Positions 42,822 through 52,514 of a stretch of 64,000 nucleotides of DNA are shown in pieces (the first letter of the stretch is position 1; each line of letters begins with the position of its first letter). The DNA lies in assembly GCA_902363375.1 (NCBI GenBank), contig CABIZX010000001.1, positions 1,240,001 to 1,304,000 on the forward strand, given 5' to 3'. The position numbers and the translations under genes were made by a program. Below the pieces are notes generated by a model, which saw only the letters and a program-made list of their open reading frames with translations, did no database searches and was not told the origin of the DNA. This stretch comes from Clostridiaceae bacterium. Its GTDB lineage: Bacteria; Bacillota; Clostridia; Clostridiales; Clostridiaceae.

Positions 42822-43512
42822 TTTTAATACTCCTTTTTCTATATTTTTTTCTTTTATATATTTTATCTCCTATTATCTGTACTATCTGAACCATGAAGTA
42901 TAATACAATAACAGAAGTATATAAAATCATATCATTAAAACTTTGATATCCATAATTCATAGCTATTGAACCTAATCCGCCTCCACCAACAGCTCCTGCT
43001 ATAGTTGAACCTGCAATATTGGTAACCGTTGCTAAAGTTATAACCGATATTATAGTTGGAACCGACTCTTTAACAACTACTTTCATTATTATTTGAAAAT
43101 CTGTAGAGCCAAAGGATTGGGCTGCTTCTATTAGCTGAGGATCTATGTCTTTATATGTATTTGATAGGGTTCTTGCAATAAATGCTGAAGCTGCTAACGC
43201 TAAAGGTAATATTACTGCATTAGCTCCCACTGACGTACCTATTATCTTTCTAGTTATAGGCGATACCGCAACAATTAAAATCATTATAGGTATACTTCTA
43301 ATTAGATTAACTATAAAATCAACTAATTTATAAATTAATTTGTTTGGCCTTAGTCCCATAGGTGAATGAAGATATAATATAATTGATAAAATAAATCCAA
43401 CAACAAAACCTATAAGTACAGTAATAAATACTATTCTAATAGTTGTTAATGTAGATGGAGCTATCAATTTACTAAAATATTTCCACCATTCTAAAATCAC
43501 TTCTTGACTCAT
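42814..43512 (-). CDS. metI: MetI-like ABC transporter permease
   Basis: About 232 aa, five to six membrane helices. The EAA loop (QLIEAAQSFGSTDFQIIMKVVVKESVP) that docks on the ATPase is clear, as is the family segment NIAGSTIAGAVGGGGLGSIAMNYGYQ. ATG 43512 follows GGAGGATTT; a longer frame from TTG 43536 would overlap the metN stop and that site. It forms the middle of the metN-metI-metQ unit. Confidence 0.9.
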   Translation of the reverse strand: MSQEVILEWWKYFSKLIAPSTLTTIRIVFITVLIGFVVGFILSIILYLHSPMGLRPNKLIYKLVDFIVNLIRSIPIMILIVAVSPITRKIIGTSVGANAVILPLALAASAFIARTLSNTYKDIDPQLIEAAQSFGSTDFQIIMKVVVKESVPTIISVITLATVTNIAGSTIAGAVGGGGLGSIAMNYGYQSFNDMILYTSVIVLYFMVQIVQIIGDKIYKRKKYRKRSIKNV

Positions 43513-43520
43513 AAATCCTC

Positions 43521-44480
43521 CTATACCAACTTCCAATTTATATTCTTTTCATTCAATATATTCATAACTTCATTTGACTTTTCTTTTTCAAAGTTTATAA
43601 TAAACTTACCAAATTCACCATTTCTATACTTGCATACACCTCCGTCAACAATCATAATTCTAATATTCAGCAAATTGGAAATATCAGAAATCACATATTT
43701 TTCATCTGTGTTCTGATTTAACATAATTTTAATGCTTGTCCCTGTGTTAGGTAGAAATATTTTGTTTTCACCTAATAAATTAGCTAATTTATCTTCTTCA
43801 TTATAAAACACTTCTGCTGGAGTACCAGAAGTAGTAAATATTCCATTTTCTATAACCGACACATTATCACAAATTTCTCTTATAACCTCCATCTGATGAG
43901 TTACAAGGACAATTGTTATTCCAAATTTCTTATTTATTTCATCTAATAAACTTAAAATGGAGCTAGTTGTTTTAGGATCTAGCGCTGAAGTTGATTCATC
44001 AGATAATATAATCTTAGGATTCATTGTCAACGCCCTTGCTATAGCTACTCTTTGCTTTTGACCTCCAGACAGTTCACAAGGCATAGAATTTAATTTATCA
44101 GCTATACCTATAATCTCTACAAGCTCTTTAACTTTTTTATTGATAGTGCTTTCATCATATTTCCACATTTTCATAGGTAGTGCAATATTATCATAGACTG
44201 AAAGCCTATCTAACAGCGAAAATTGTTGAAAAATCATCCCTATATCTTTTCTGAATTTTCTTAACTCACTCTTATTTAAATCTTTAACTTCTACCCCATC
44301 TACTAGTAATGATCCTCTATCATATGGAATTAGTCCATTAATACATCTTAATAAGGTTGATTTCCCAGATCCACTTTGTCCTGCTATTCCATATATTTCA
44401 CCTTTTCTAATTTCTAAATCTAAACCTTTTATAACTTGTGTATTGTCAAAAGATTTTTCTAAACCTTTAATTCTAATCAA
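43521..44480 (-). CDS. metN: MetN-like ABC transporter ATPase
   Basis: 319 aa. Walker A GQSGSGKST, signature LSGGQKQRVAIARAL, Walker B ILSDESTSALDP and the H-loop VTHQMEV are all intact. Residues about 245-319 form the C-terminal NIL/ACT-like domain typical of MetN, which binds methionine and inhibits transport. The start is a TTG with GAGGTG six bases upstream. I looked upstream (44481-44919) for a SAM riboswitch or T-box and saw neither. Confidence 0.9.
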   Translation of the reverse strand: MIRIKGLEKSFDNTQVIKGLDLEIRKGEIYGIAGQSGSGKSTLLRCINGLIPYDRGSLLVDGVEVKDLNKSELRKFRKDIGMIFQQFSLLDRLSVYDNIALPMKMWKYDESTINKKVKELVEIIGIADKLNSMPCELSGGQKQRVAIARALTMNPKIILSDESTSALDPKTTSSILSLLDEINKKFGITIVLVTHQMEVIREICDNVSVIENGIFTTSGTPAEVFYNEEDKLANLLGENKIFLPNTGTSIKIMLNQNTDEKYVISDISNLLNIRIMIVDGGVCKYRNGEFGKFIINFEKEKSNEVMNILNEKNINWKLV

Positions 44481-44783
44481 TTACTTCACCTCAATATATA
44501 TAAATTAAAACATCATAACTTTTTTTAAAATAATTGAATTATTTTAAATTTTGTACACAACTTTCACATAACTATATATTAAGACACCATTATAATTAAT
44601 TCAAATAGAAAAATTCTATGGAACCCAAATTATGTATTATATTTATAAATATAATCTTTTATATATTCATATTATTATGAAAAACTAATTAATCATAATA
44701 ATATTATGGATATCCCCCAATTAGGATTATCAACTTCTTTTTTAAATATAATACTTAATAATGATTCAGTAAGATCACTTTAT

Positions 44784-44837
44784 AAAAAGAGCCGATCAGA
44801 GTAAAGTTAAAAAACTTTATTCTGATACAGCTCTTTT
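44784..44837 (-). terminator. Hairpin in the metN-SEC-C gap
   Basis: AAAAGAGC, ATCAGA and TAAAGT pair with ACTTTA, CTGAT and GCTCTTTT to form a long interrupted stem. It lies about 80 bases after the SEC-C gene stop on the minus strand and probably ends its transcript. The remaining 44481-44783 stretch is AT-rich and shows no clear motif. Confidence 0.7.
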
Positions 44838-44919
44838 AACAATATATAAGATTTTTACTTATAAATATAATTTATAAATACTTAATCACAGATTAATACT
44901 TTTGTAGTAGTAAAAATAT

Positions 44920-46713
44920 CTATCCCTTAGCTTCACAACATTTCTTATATTTCTTCCCACTTCCACAAGGACAAGGATCATTTCTTCCAATCTTTATTTT
45001 TTCAATATTAATCTTTGTTGAATTATTTTTCTCTGCCTCTGTATAACCATTATATCTCCATACTGGAATTTTTCTAAAGGTTTCATCTAAAGCTTTAATT
45101 ATTTCCCCTTCTAAATATTCTGGTGGAGATAATTGCTCCAGAACACTTTCAATTAACTTATCTCTACCATCTAATTGATAAGTTTCATATAAAAATTCTA
45201 TTAAACCGTCTAAGTCATCTCCTGGTATAGTATAGTTATCTTTAATAAACTTCATAAAAGGCTTATAGCTACTTTTATCCCCTATATAATTTCTTCTACC
45301 GGATTTAAGTAACTCATTTTTTGTACATATTTTATAGTTTTCTTTTTCTGAAATTGACTGAAGCGCCTCTAGCTCTGTAATATCAGCTATAACCGGATTT
45401 ACTCCAAATCCATCCTCATAGATATAATCAGCATAGGTTCTTTCACCTATAGCTAAAATCATATCTAATTCTTCTAATTCTAAATCTATTTTTATTTCTT
45501 CAGGTAATCTCTCTATAAAATCTTCTATAGAAATACTTCCATAATAATAAAGCATTCCTCTAAATAACTTTAGTATTTCGTCATTTTTATCTATAGTTTC
45601 CCTATCTATTTCAGTTATAACTTGAAGCACTTCTTGTGGTGCACATAGGTAAAGCTCGTCATCTTTTTCAGCAATATATACTATTCCTATCTCTTCCAAG
45701 AATATAAAGCTTTCAGAATTCTCCATATCACCACTTAAAGAAATGATACCATTGTTTTTTAATATGATTTGCAGATAATTATAACAATCTCCGCTAGCGT
45801 ATCCTAAAATATCTGAAATGGCTTCCTTATAATCTATAGAAATTTTATCAATTAAAGTCTCCTTTTTATCCGTTGATTTGTATGGAATATTTAAAGCATT
45901 CATTAATTCCTTTAAAGTATCCTTTGTTTCTACCTTTAAAAGCTCCTTCAAATCATTAGAACACTCTCTTTTCATTGCAATCTTTGCTGTTTTTTCAACT
46001 TTTTCCGAGATAAATTCATTCATGAGCTCTGATATTTCTTCCTCTGAGTAATCATCTACCTTCTGGACACTACTATTTACTAGATTCTTATTGATTTCAA
46101 TCTCAGTTTTGTTTCCAGGCAAGTATTTCTCTTCATTATCTTTAGCGCCAACATACCCACAAACTCCATCTCTAGGAGAATTAGTATATCCTTCATATTC
46201 TTCATCATCTTTTACTTCGTTATTTCTTGCTAAAATTTCTATGGAACTTGAGTTCTCAGCAGTCTCTATCTTATCTACCACTTCTATTACAACCTCTGAT
46301 GTACTTTCAAAGTCATAGGAATACTTAATTTTACTATTACTATACAAAACCTCCTTTAAAAGAACATCAAAGCTTTCTTCTTCTCCATAAAATGTTTCTT
46401 CCAGTGCTCCATCACAAGCATATGTAATACCATCTATATTAAACTTGCTTAGATGGTCACAACATTCCATCCATACATCTCTTAAGAATGTATCAAGTAC
46501 TCTTAATGTCAAATTAACATCAATAGCTATGTATATATAGTAAGTCGATGGATTATACTTATCTACTATTTTCAAAATAAATTGTTCTTTTGTATTCTTG
46601 GCCTTTTTTACTGATTCCTCTACTATATTCTTTCTATTTTCACAAGTTAGTATATGTCTTTTAGCACTTCTATTGGTAATCTGCTTATTACAGAAATAAC
46701 ATTTTCCTTCCAT
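44920..46713 (-). CDS. Zinc-finger, pRiA4b ORF3-like and SEC-C domain protein
   Basis: 597 aa. The N-terminus has a zinc-finger-like C5-x2-C8...H20-x3-C24 (CYFCNKQITNRSAKRHILTC). Residues about 42-130 match the plasmid pRiA4b ORF3-like domain (FILKIVDKYNPSTYYIYIAI, TLRVLDTFLRDVWMECCDHLSKF). A long acidic, helical middle follows. The end is a complete SEC-C zinc motif (GRNDPCPCGSGKKYKKCC). SEC-C motifs bind zinc and, in SecA, SecB or ribosomes; here they may mediate a protein contact. The fusion occurs in some Firmicutes but has no defined role. AGGAGG precedes the ATG. Confidence 0.78.
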   Translation of the reverse strand: MEGKCYFCNKQITNRSAKRHILTCENRKNIVEESVKKAKNTKEQFILKIVDKYNPSTYYIYIAIDVNLTLRVLDTFLRDVWMECCDHLSKFNIDGITYACDGALEETFYGEEESFDVLLKEVLYSNSKIKYSYDFESTSEVVIEVVDKIETAENSSSIEILARNNEVKDDEEYEGYTNSPRDGVCGYVGAKDNEEKYLPGNKTEIEINKNLVNSSVQKVDDYSEEEISELMNEFISEKVEKTAKIAMKRECSNDLKELLKVETKDTLKELMNALNIPYKSTDKKETLIDKISIDYKEAISDILGYASGDCYNYLQIILKNNGIISLSGDMENSESFIFLEEIGIVYIAEKDDELYLCAPQEVLQVITEIDRETIDKNDEILKLFRGMLYYYGSISIEDFIERLPEEIKIDLELEELDMILAIGERTYADYIYEDGFGVNPVIADITELEALQSISEKENYKICTKNELLKSGRRNYIGDKSSYKPFMKFIKDNYTIPGDDLDGLIEFLYETYQLDGRDKLIESVLEQLSPPEYLEGEIIKALDETFRKIPVWRYNGYTEAEKNNSTKINIEKIKIGRNDPCPCGSGKKYKKCCEAKG

Positions 46714-46807
46714 TTTCTCCTCCTAATTCATCCTGATGTTCGTTATTGTCCATTTAATCTACTGTAATACTTCTTCAAAACTAATTTATTTTTCACCTAA
46801 TAAAGTA

Positions 46808-46850
46808 TAACATAAGCTAAGGATAATTTTAATATCCTTAACTTATGTTA
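46808..46850. terminator. Hairpin between the flavodoxin-like and SEC-C genes
   Basis: AACATAAG-CT-AAGGATA pairs with TATCCTT-AA-CTTATGTT; AT-rich sequence flanks it. Confidence 0.55.
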
Positions 46851-46925
46851 ATAAATGTTCTATATTATTAGATATAACTATATTCCATTGTCCATTTATA
46901 TAATCAATTTTATAATATTTTTTTA

Positions 46926-47564
46926 TTATCTTTTCAAAAATAAGTCTTTCCTACTTAGCCCATTTCCTTTAATAGCCTGCCTCCATCCTAGCTCTCCAGA
47001 AAGCTTATAGGCAAATCTAGGAAAGTTTGCTGTTATAAAGATATTCTCTCCTGAAGCACTTATCAATATATTATTTGAAAGCTGCTTCAAAGCTTCCCCT
47101 AAATTTTTCTTAGGCCCATGTCCAACAGAAACATTCTTAACCGCAGATAACATTTCACCAGCACCAATCCCAATACCTTGTCCCCACTTGATTCCTGCTT
47201 TTTCACACCAATTTTCCAGGATTTCAAGGGCTATTTTATTTTGATGACCTTCATAAAATCCACAATTTACTAAGGAATAAACTCTAATCTCCTTTTTCTT
47301 CACACCTATAAAAAATTTTTCTAATTGACAGAGGCAACTTAATAAATGAGATGGAACTCCATCTACATATAGAGGGAAAGCTAATACTATAGAATCACAT
47401 TCTATTAATTGCTCCATCTCTTCTTCACTTAACTCTGGTTTTCTAAAATAGTATTCAGAAATCATAGTACATTTGCCTTCTAAAAAGCCTTTTAAATCAC
47501 TTAATATATATCCAGAATTACTATCTTTCACTTTAGGGCTTCCATTAATAAGAGCTATTTTCAC
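46926..47564 (-). CDS. Flavodoxin-fold NAD(P)H-dependent reductase-like protein
   Basis: 212 aa. It has the FMN-binding loop INGSPKVKDSNSGYIL, the SIVLAFPLYVDGVPSHLLSCL strand-helix and the second-half LVNCGFYEGHQNKIALE. These suit NADPH-dependent FMN reductase/flavodoxin-like proteins. It starts at GTG 47564, overlapping the previous gene's stop in GTGA. The pair is therefore translated together and may form a heterodimer or act in one pathway. The electron acceptor is unknown. Confidence 0.75.
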   Translation of the reverse strand: MKIALINGSPKVKDSNSGYILSDLKGFLEGKCTMISEYYFRKPELSEEEMEQLIECDSIVLAFPLYVDGVPSHLLSCLCQLEKFFIGVKKKEIRVYSLVNCGFYEGHQNKIALEILENWCEKAGIKWGQGIGIGAGEMLSAVKNVSVGHGPKKNLGEALKQLSNNILISASGENIFITANFPRFAYKLSGELGWRQAIKGNGLSRKDLFLKR

Positions 47565-48064
47565 AGTACTTTTCCCTCCATTTCCTCGATACTAGTAATA
47601 AATGAAATTCTACTAACACTATTATCAAAATTAATGGAATTTGCTTTTATCAGTTTTTTAGCAGTTTCCTTTTCTTTTTCGGTTATATTCTCGCCGTAAA
47701 ACCAAATCTCCATATCTATATGGTTATCATACCGCCTACGATGATGCATTTCTCCATTCTTTATTACAAAATAGGGATGAACATATGAAATACTTCTGTC
47801 CAACACATTTTTTACAAATGGACTAAACCCTCCATAACAACATTTACTTATAATAATAACTTTATTACATTTAGATAAATATTTCCCCATATCATCATAG
47901 TTATCTCTTATTATACAAGCTCCAGGAGTCTTTATCCAACACCCAAAACATCCTATACAATGATGTATAGTTCCATCATCTGAAATAATTCTAGTATCAT
48001 CTAAAGATTTAGAAAATATCTTTTGAAGCTCACTATTTTCTAAATCATGTATTAATAGTTTCAT
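47561..48064 (-). CDS. Flavodoxin-fold protein with a CIGCFGCW motif
   Basis: About 167 aa. The CIGCFGCWIKTPGACIIRDNYDDM segment (residues ~36-60) is the C-x2-C-x2-CW type cluster/flavin-loop found in a subset of NADPH-dependent FMN reductases, and KVIIISKCCYGGFSPFVKNVLDRS is the second FMN-contact region. The usual GSPR loop at the N-terminus is reduced (MKLLIHDLENSE), which is unusual. The second ATG (48064, spacing eight from GGGG) is preferred over 48070. It overlaps the next gene by four bases. Confidence 0.72.
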   Translation of the reverse strand: MKLLIHDLENSELQKIFSKSLDDTRIISDDGTIHHCIGCFGCWIKTPGACIIRDNYDDMGKYLSKCNKVIIISKCCYGGFSPFVKNVLDRSISYVHPYFVIKNGEMHHRRRYDNHIDMEIWFYGENITEKEKETAKKLIKANSINFDNSVSRISFITSIEEMEGKVL

Positions 48065-48104
48065 TTTCATTTCCCCTTTATGAATAAAATCTATTATTAA
48101 TATA

Positions 48105-48584
48105 CTATAAGTCTAACTCCATTCTTCTATTTCTCGTAGACATTCCCATAGCTTCATAGAATTTAATTGCATTATTGTTAAATTCCCAAACAACTAATTG
48201 TAGAGATAATGCCCCTTTTAATTTTGCATAATTCTTTACATGCTCAAACAACAATCTACCTATGCCCTTCTTCTTTAAACTAGCCTTAACACAAAAATCC
48301 TCTATATAGGCAAATGTCATTGGAGTGAGGATATGAATATTTCTATGTGCCATAACTTTTACAATACTATATGCTAATAATTCTCCATTATTGCTATTTT
48401 CAACTACAAATATCTTTGTATTATTGTCACCTAATATTTCTTGAAGATGCTGCTTACTTAAAGGTATGTCAACATCTACATAAACATCTGGTCTGTTCTT
48501 AACATGTAATTTGTGTACTTCTAAAACTAGAGCATTAAGTTCTTCAAAGTCACTCATATTTCCTTCTCTTATTTTTAAATTCAT
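48105..48584 (-). CDS. GNAT-family N-acetyltransferase
   Basis: 159 aa. Motif A, VKASLKKKGIGRLLFEHV (R/Q-x2-G-x-G/A loop for acetyl-CoA), is followed by motif B, LQLVVWEFNNNAIKFYEAMGM. Substrate unknown. AGGGGG lies before the ATG. It is upstream of the two flavodoxin-like genes and probably cotranscribed with them (34-40 base gap). Confidence 0.85.
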   Translation of the reverse strand: MNLKIREGNMSDFEELNALVLEVHKLHVKNRPDVYVDVDIPLSKQHLQEILGDNNTKIFVVENSNNGELLAYSIVKVMAHRNIHILTPMTFAYIEDFCVKASLKKKGIGRLLFEHVKNYAKLKGALSLQLVVWEFNNNAIKFYEAMGMSTRNRRMELDL

Positions 48585-48703
48585 AAAAATCCCCCTAAAT
48601 TATCTTATTATAAAATTAATACATACCTCTTAAACTTTATAAAATATATTAATATGCTTTATGTTTATAACTTAACCTTTTCGCTAATGGAGTTTAGCCC
48701 ATC

Positions 48704-49990
48704 TTAAATCTCGATAATTTCTGTTTGCCTTCCTAAAATGTATCTTACTTCACCATCAAAATAAATATCTTCCTCTAGATACATATATACATCTTGCTCA
48801 TTCCACTCTGGTAAATTATCGCAAATATTTAATTCTAAAGCATAACAAGTTTCATTTTCTATGGGGCATTCTCCATCTCCTTCTATAAATCCTTGAAGAT
48901 TATATCTACCAATTGAAGTTCCTGCACCATGTCCAAAAGTTCCTATTGGGTGAGAGTATATCATTGGCTTGAGACCTTCCTCTTTTGCTGTACTTATAGA
49001 TTCAAAGAATACATCATTTCCAGTCATCTTATATTTAAATTTTAAAGTAACTATATCTTGTAATCTATTCCCTTTTACTAATAAATCTTTTATTCCTTGA
49101 GGTACAGACTTTTCTCCTTGTTTTCTTACATAGCATACCCACTGCATATCTGTATGCAATTTTATAAATCTACAAAATACCCCTACATCACAATGTAAAA
49201 GATCGCCATAGTCTATTTTTTCTCCAGAAATTCTGCTAGTTGAATTTCCGCATCTCTGGAAATCAATATCTGGTCCGAACCAAAAATCTAGTCCAAGCAT
49301 TAATATTGTATTCCTCATTAACCACTCTAAATCCGTTGTTGTTGTTTTATTTATTTTAATACTATCAGCACTAAATGTCATTTTTATAATATCCTGAGTA
49401 ACATCTATAAGCACTTTTAAAACCTCTAGTTCTTTAGATGTAACTTTTTGAAGCCATTTAACAGAAAGCTTCTCAGCACTACAAATCTTACTTTTCTGCT
49501 CATCTGATAAAACTTCCATCAACTTTTCATATAGAGTCAATGTTAATCCATCACAGAAACTGTAATCGTCACTTTTTTGAATAGCTATTGATCTTGGATC
49601 TACTTCATCAATTACTCGCTTTAACCCTTCCCAACAATTCTCATTCTTATTTTGAACATTTTCATATATTGAATTCATTATTGGTGAATGACTACCTAAC
49701 ATCATTTTTCTAACTTTCTTTGACTTTTTATCATAATAAAAGGCTAAAATACTTACTCTACGTGCATTAGGCATATCCCAAGAAAAAAGTGTTTTCATAA
49801 TAGGGTCCTCATTATTTTCTTTCCCCATTACTATCCAAAAATCAATATCTGAGCTTTCCATCGCCCAAGGCAATATCTTTTCTAATTTTTCCTCTAGTAT
49901 TTCTACGCTTAACTCTGCCTGAACCTCTAGTGGCCATAACCTTGCGGCTATAAGTTTCTTCCTCATATTATCAATTAAAACTTCATACAC
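48704..49990 (-). CDS. M24 peptidase-like (aminopeptidase P/prolidase fold) protein
   Basis: 428 aa from GTG 49990 with GGAGGG upstream. The C-terminal pita-bread domain carries the five metal ligands of the family: Asp in LHCDVGVF, Asp in KLHTDMQW, His in SHPIGTFGHG, Glu in YALELNI and Glu in YLEEDI. The N-terminal 200 residues are a non-catalytic domain that resembles creatinase/prolidase N-domains. It may be a proline peptidase or a related hydrolase of unknown substrate. It stands alone upstream of a 510-bp gap. Confidence 0.78.
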   Translation of the reverse strand: MYEVLIDNMRKKLIAARLWPLEVQAELSVEILEEKLEKILPWAMESSDIDFWIVMGKENNEDPIMKTLFSWDMPNARRVSILAFYYDKKSKKVRKMMLGSHSPIMNSIYENVQNKNENCWEGLKRVIDEVDPRSIAIQKSDDYSFCDGLTLTLYEKLMEVLSDEQKSKICSAEKLSVKWLQKVTSKELEVLKVLIDVTQDIIKMTFSADSIKINKTTTTDLEWLMRNTILMLGLDFWFGPDIDFQRCGNSTSRISGEKIDYGDLLHCDVGVFCRFIKLHTDMQWVCYVRKQGEKSVPQGIKDLLVKGNRLQDIVTLKFKYKMTGNDVFFESISTAKEEGLKPMIYSHPIGTFGHGAGTSIGRYNLQGFIEGDGECPIENETCYALELNICDNLPEWNEQDVYMYLEEDIYFDGEVRYILGRQTEIIEI

Positions 49991-50359
49991 CTATAATCCC
50001 TCCATGGCTCTATATTTTTATTGGATTTATGTCGTAATACTTAAAAGTTCACATCTATATTCTAAATCTAATGTCTTATATTACTTATATTATATCAAGA
50101 ATAGGAATATTTTTCTTTTTTATCTATGAAATTAATACCCTTCACTGATTTATGTTATAATTAATTTTAAATTACACTTTAACATTAATTTTATTTATTT
50201 TAAATAAGTAACATATTAAGTATTTAGGTATATAAATAGTTATAGTAATACATTATTTTCATTTATAGAGGTTTCTAAGCTTAATTCACTATTTTATCTT
50301 TAAAAAACAATCATCTATTTATCTATCTATGTATTTCCAAGAATCATTAATTATAATAC

Positions 50360-50400
50360 AAGCCAATGATACTTATTGATATCATTGGCTTACTTTTTTA
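50360..50400. terminator. Terminator in the 49991-50501 gap
   Basis: AAGCCAATGAT pairs with ATCATTGGCTT around a short loop, followed by ACTTTTTTAA. It can serve the flavodoxin gene to the right. The rest of this 510-bp gap is AT-rich and shows no gene, repeat or riboswitch that I can support. Confidence 0.7.
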
Positions 50401-50501
50401 ATCCCTTAGGCACATCTATTTATTTTTATCCATAGTTTATTTTAATATTTCACTCCACTGATTATTAATATATTCTCATCCTTTGTTTATTCTAATATTC
50501 C

Positions 50502-51245
50502 TTACTTACTCATCACTTTATAAATAGTCTTTCCAATTATTTTTTCCACTGCACCTATAGGTACTTGAGATGAAAATGCTCCCTCTCTCATTTCTTCACT
50601 ATGCCAGTAATCATAGTCTGCACTGCCTTCTTCATATTTTTCTTGAGACATAGCTTTCCAAAGATTGAACATAACTACTGATTTTAAATTTGGTTTATGA
50701 AGCTTTTGAGACTTTAGCTCTTCACTGAATTTCTTTGCACCTTTTAATATTTTCTCTTTATTCTTCTCTGTTAATTCCATACTTCTATAGGCAATTGGAA
50801 GAGTTTCTATATGATTAAATCCCCAATAACCTAAAACATTTTTTACATATTGGGCAGCATCTTTGTGACCTGCACCTGCTGTAGTTGTTATTACTAAAGC
50901 TTTCTTTGTAAAAAGGCTTGGCCTATGAAAATTATAAGACATATGATCTATAAAGTTCTTCAACAATCCACTTATTTGCATAGAATATACTGGAGATGTG
51001 ATTATTAAAGCATCAGCTTCTTTAATTGATTTAATTATCTTTCCCATAACCTCTCTATGTGGACATTTATCTTCTCCTTTATAAATGCAGTTAAAACATC
51101 CTATACATAGTGGTAAATTTTCATTTCTAAGATCTACATATTCAAAATCTATATCTAAATTTACTTCTATTTCATTCTTCACTAAATTTAATACGTCCCA
51201 TGTATTTCCTTTTCTAGGACTACCATGAATAACTAAACACTTCAT
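50502..51245 (-). CDS. NAD(P)H-dependent FMN reductase-like flavoprotein
   Basis: 247 aa. IHGSPRKGNTWDVLNLV is the FMN phosphate loop; LPLCIGCFNCIYKGEDKCPHRE holds a C-x2-C-x2-C cluster typical of iron-sulfur flavoprotein-like reductases; ALIITSPVYSMQISGLLKNFIDH and ALVITTTAGAGHKDA complete the flavodoxin fold. A ~60-residue C-terminal extension (HKPNLKSVVMFNLWKAMSQEKYEEGSADYDYW) is extra. It may reduce quinones, nitro compounds or a dedicated electron carrier. GGGA precedes the ATG. Confidence 0.82.
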   Translation of the reverse strand: MKCLVIHGSPRKGNTWDVLNLVKNEIEVNLDIDFEYVDLRNENLPLCIGCFNCIYKGEDKCPHREVMGKIIKSIKEADALIITSPVYSMQISGLLKNFIDHMSYNFHRPSLFTKKALVITTTAGAGHKDAAQYVKNVLGYWGFNHIETLPIAYRSMELTEKNKEKILKGAKKFSEELKSQKLHKPNLKSVVMFNLWKAMSQEKYEEGSADYDYWHSEEMREGAFSSQVPIGAVEKIIGKTIYKVMSK

Positions 51246-51362
51246 ATATTTATCCCTTTCTTATTACATATACAATATTTTACCATATATAAATAGAATT
51301 ATATATATAAATCAAGCTTTTTCAAAGTAATCTTTCCATATATTGCAGTAATAATTTCAAGT

Positions 51363-51461
51363 TTATTGACGACCAAAATCTGTAATAAGTCTTAAATTTA
51401 TCTCATCATCGTTAACTAAAATTTTTATTGTCCTCTCCCATCCATTGTAGTATTCTAGCAT
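51363..51461 (-). CDS. Short ORF, 32 aa, unknown
   Basis: AAAGGTGGAT followed by ATG 51461 gives a good ribosome site for MLEYYNGWERTIKILVND..., ending LRLITDFGRQ. No TM helix and no family recognised. It may be a real small protein or a remnant of a longer gene. It is in the gap between mtnN and the flavoprotein. Confidence 0.3.
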   Translation of the reverse strand: MLEYYNGWERTIKILVNDDEINLRLITDFGRQ

Positions 51462-51500
51462 ATATCCACCTTTACTTTATAATATTACAATGTAAAATAA

Positions 51501-51542
51501 AATGTTGATGATGAACTTTAATATAAATTCATCATCAACATT
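51501..51542. terminator. Palindrome upstream of the mtnN end
   Basis: AATGTTGATGATGAA pairs with TTCATCATCAACATT, a perfect 15-bp stem. It is 10 bases past the mtnN stop on the minus strand and probably ends that transcript. Confidence 0.75.
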
Positions 51543-51551
51543 AACTTAATA

Positions 51552-52271
51552 CTACAATTGTTTTAAATCATCTTTCTCGCTATAGCTTATTTCTTCCAAT
51601 AACTTCACCAAAAACTTGGAAGAATTGTAGGCTGCTATCATATCCAGCTGTTTATATACCATAGGAGCATAATTATCCGCATTATCGCAAATACCTCTTA
51701 TAAGAATAAAAGGTATTTTATTTATATAACATATATGTGCTATAGATCCCCCTTCCATTTCTACACATTCAGCATGATATTTTGTTCTCAAGGTGTTTCT
51801 TAATTTATTATCTGCTACAAAGATCTCTCCTGTAACTATTTTTCCTATATGATAGGTGCATTCCTTCAGTTCTATCTTATTGTAGGCTTTTATAGCTAAT
51901 CGTTTTAGGTGCTCATCACAGGTAAATTTATCTTCATAAGGGAAAAAGTTATTCATCTGTGATTTTGCCACATCGTGATAAGCAACTTTGTTAGAAATAA
52001 CTACGTCACAAATTTTTACCTTTGGATTTAAGCTACCAGCAACACCTGTACTAATTATTTTTTTAACATTAAATTTTGTGATTAAAATTTGAGTACATCC
52101 TGCTGAGTTTACTTTTCCCATACCTGCACAGCATAATACAATATTTAGATTTCTATAATTTCCTATATGAAATAAGAATCCAGCATACATAATTTCCTCT
52201 ACTATTTCCATATTTTCTTTAATATACTTAATTTCAATATCCATAGCTCCAATTATACCTATAGTACCCAT
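51552..52271 (-). CDS. mtnN: 5'-methylthioadenosine/S-adenosylhomocysteine nucleosidase
   Basis: 239 aa from ATG 52271, placed by AAGGAGGAAATTGT; the longer frame from 52328 would start in the leader. Family landmarks are GIIGAMDIEIKYIKENM (catalytic Glu), STGVAGSLNPKVKICDVVIS, AECVEMEGGSIAHICY (the ribose-binding Met-Glu pair) and LIRGICDNAD (catalytic Asp). It cleaves MTA, SAH and 5'-deoxyadenosine and so recycles products of SAM-using and radical-SAM enzymes. Slight divergences (ICDNAD for the usual ISDxAD) are within family range. Confidence 0.88.
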   Translation of the reverse strand: MGTIGIIGAMDIEIKYIKENMEIVEEIMYAGFLFHIGNYRNLNIVLCCAGMGKVNSAGCTQILITKFNVKKIISTGVAGSLNPKVKICDVVISNKVAYHDVAKSQMNNFFPYEDKFTCDEHLKRLAIKAYNKIELKECTYHIGKIVTGEIFVADNKLRNTLRTKYHAECVEMEGGSIAHICYINKIPFILIRGICDNADNYAPMVYKQLDMIAAYNSSKFLVKLLEEISYSEKDDLKQL

Positions 52272-52451
52272 ACAATTTCCTCCTTGAAGGCAATAATTCT
52301 TTATTTTATCGAAAATACACCACTCCATTTAAACATCTATTAACAAAATATTAATTTACATAACGATACAATTATATCATTAAATTTAAAAAAATTACAT
52401 ATATTCCTTCAAATTATCATCATATTACAAATTATCTTAGATTTCTTATCA

Positions 52452-52492
52452 AAAATAGCTCCCTACTTTTAAACAGTAGAGAGCTATTTTTT
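52452..52492. terminator. Terminator after htpG
   Basis: AAAATAGCTC-C-CTACT pairs with AGTAG-A-GAGCTATTTT; T/A runs on both sides. Confidence 0.85.
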
Positions 52493-52514
52493 TAATATTA
52501 TCTTATATAAAGTT

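Noticed and set aside
44481..44919. SAM riboswitch or T-box before metN
   Set aside because: No SAM-I core motifs and no T-box sequence (GGTGGNACCGCG-like) seen on the minus strand; the only clear structure is a terminator.
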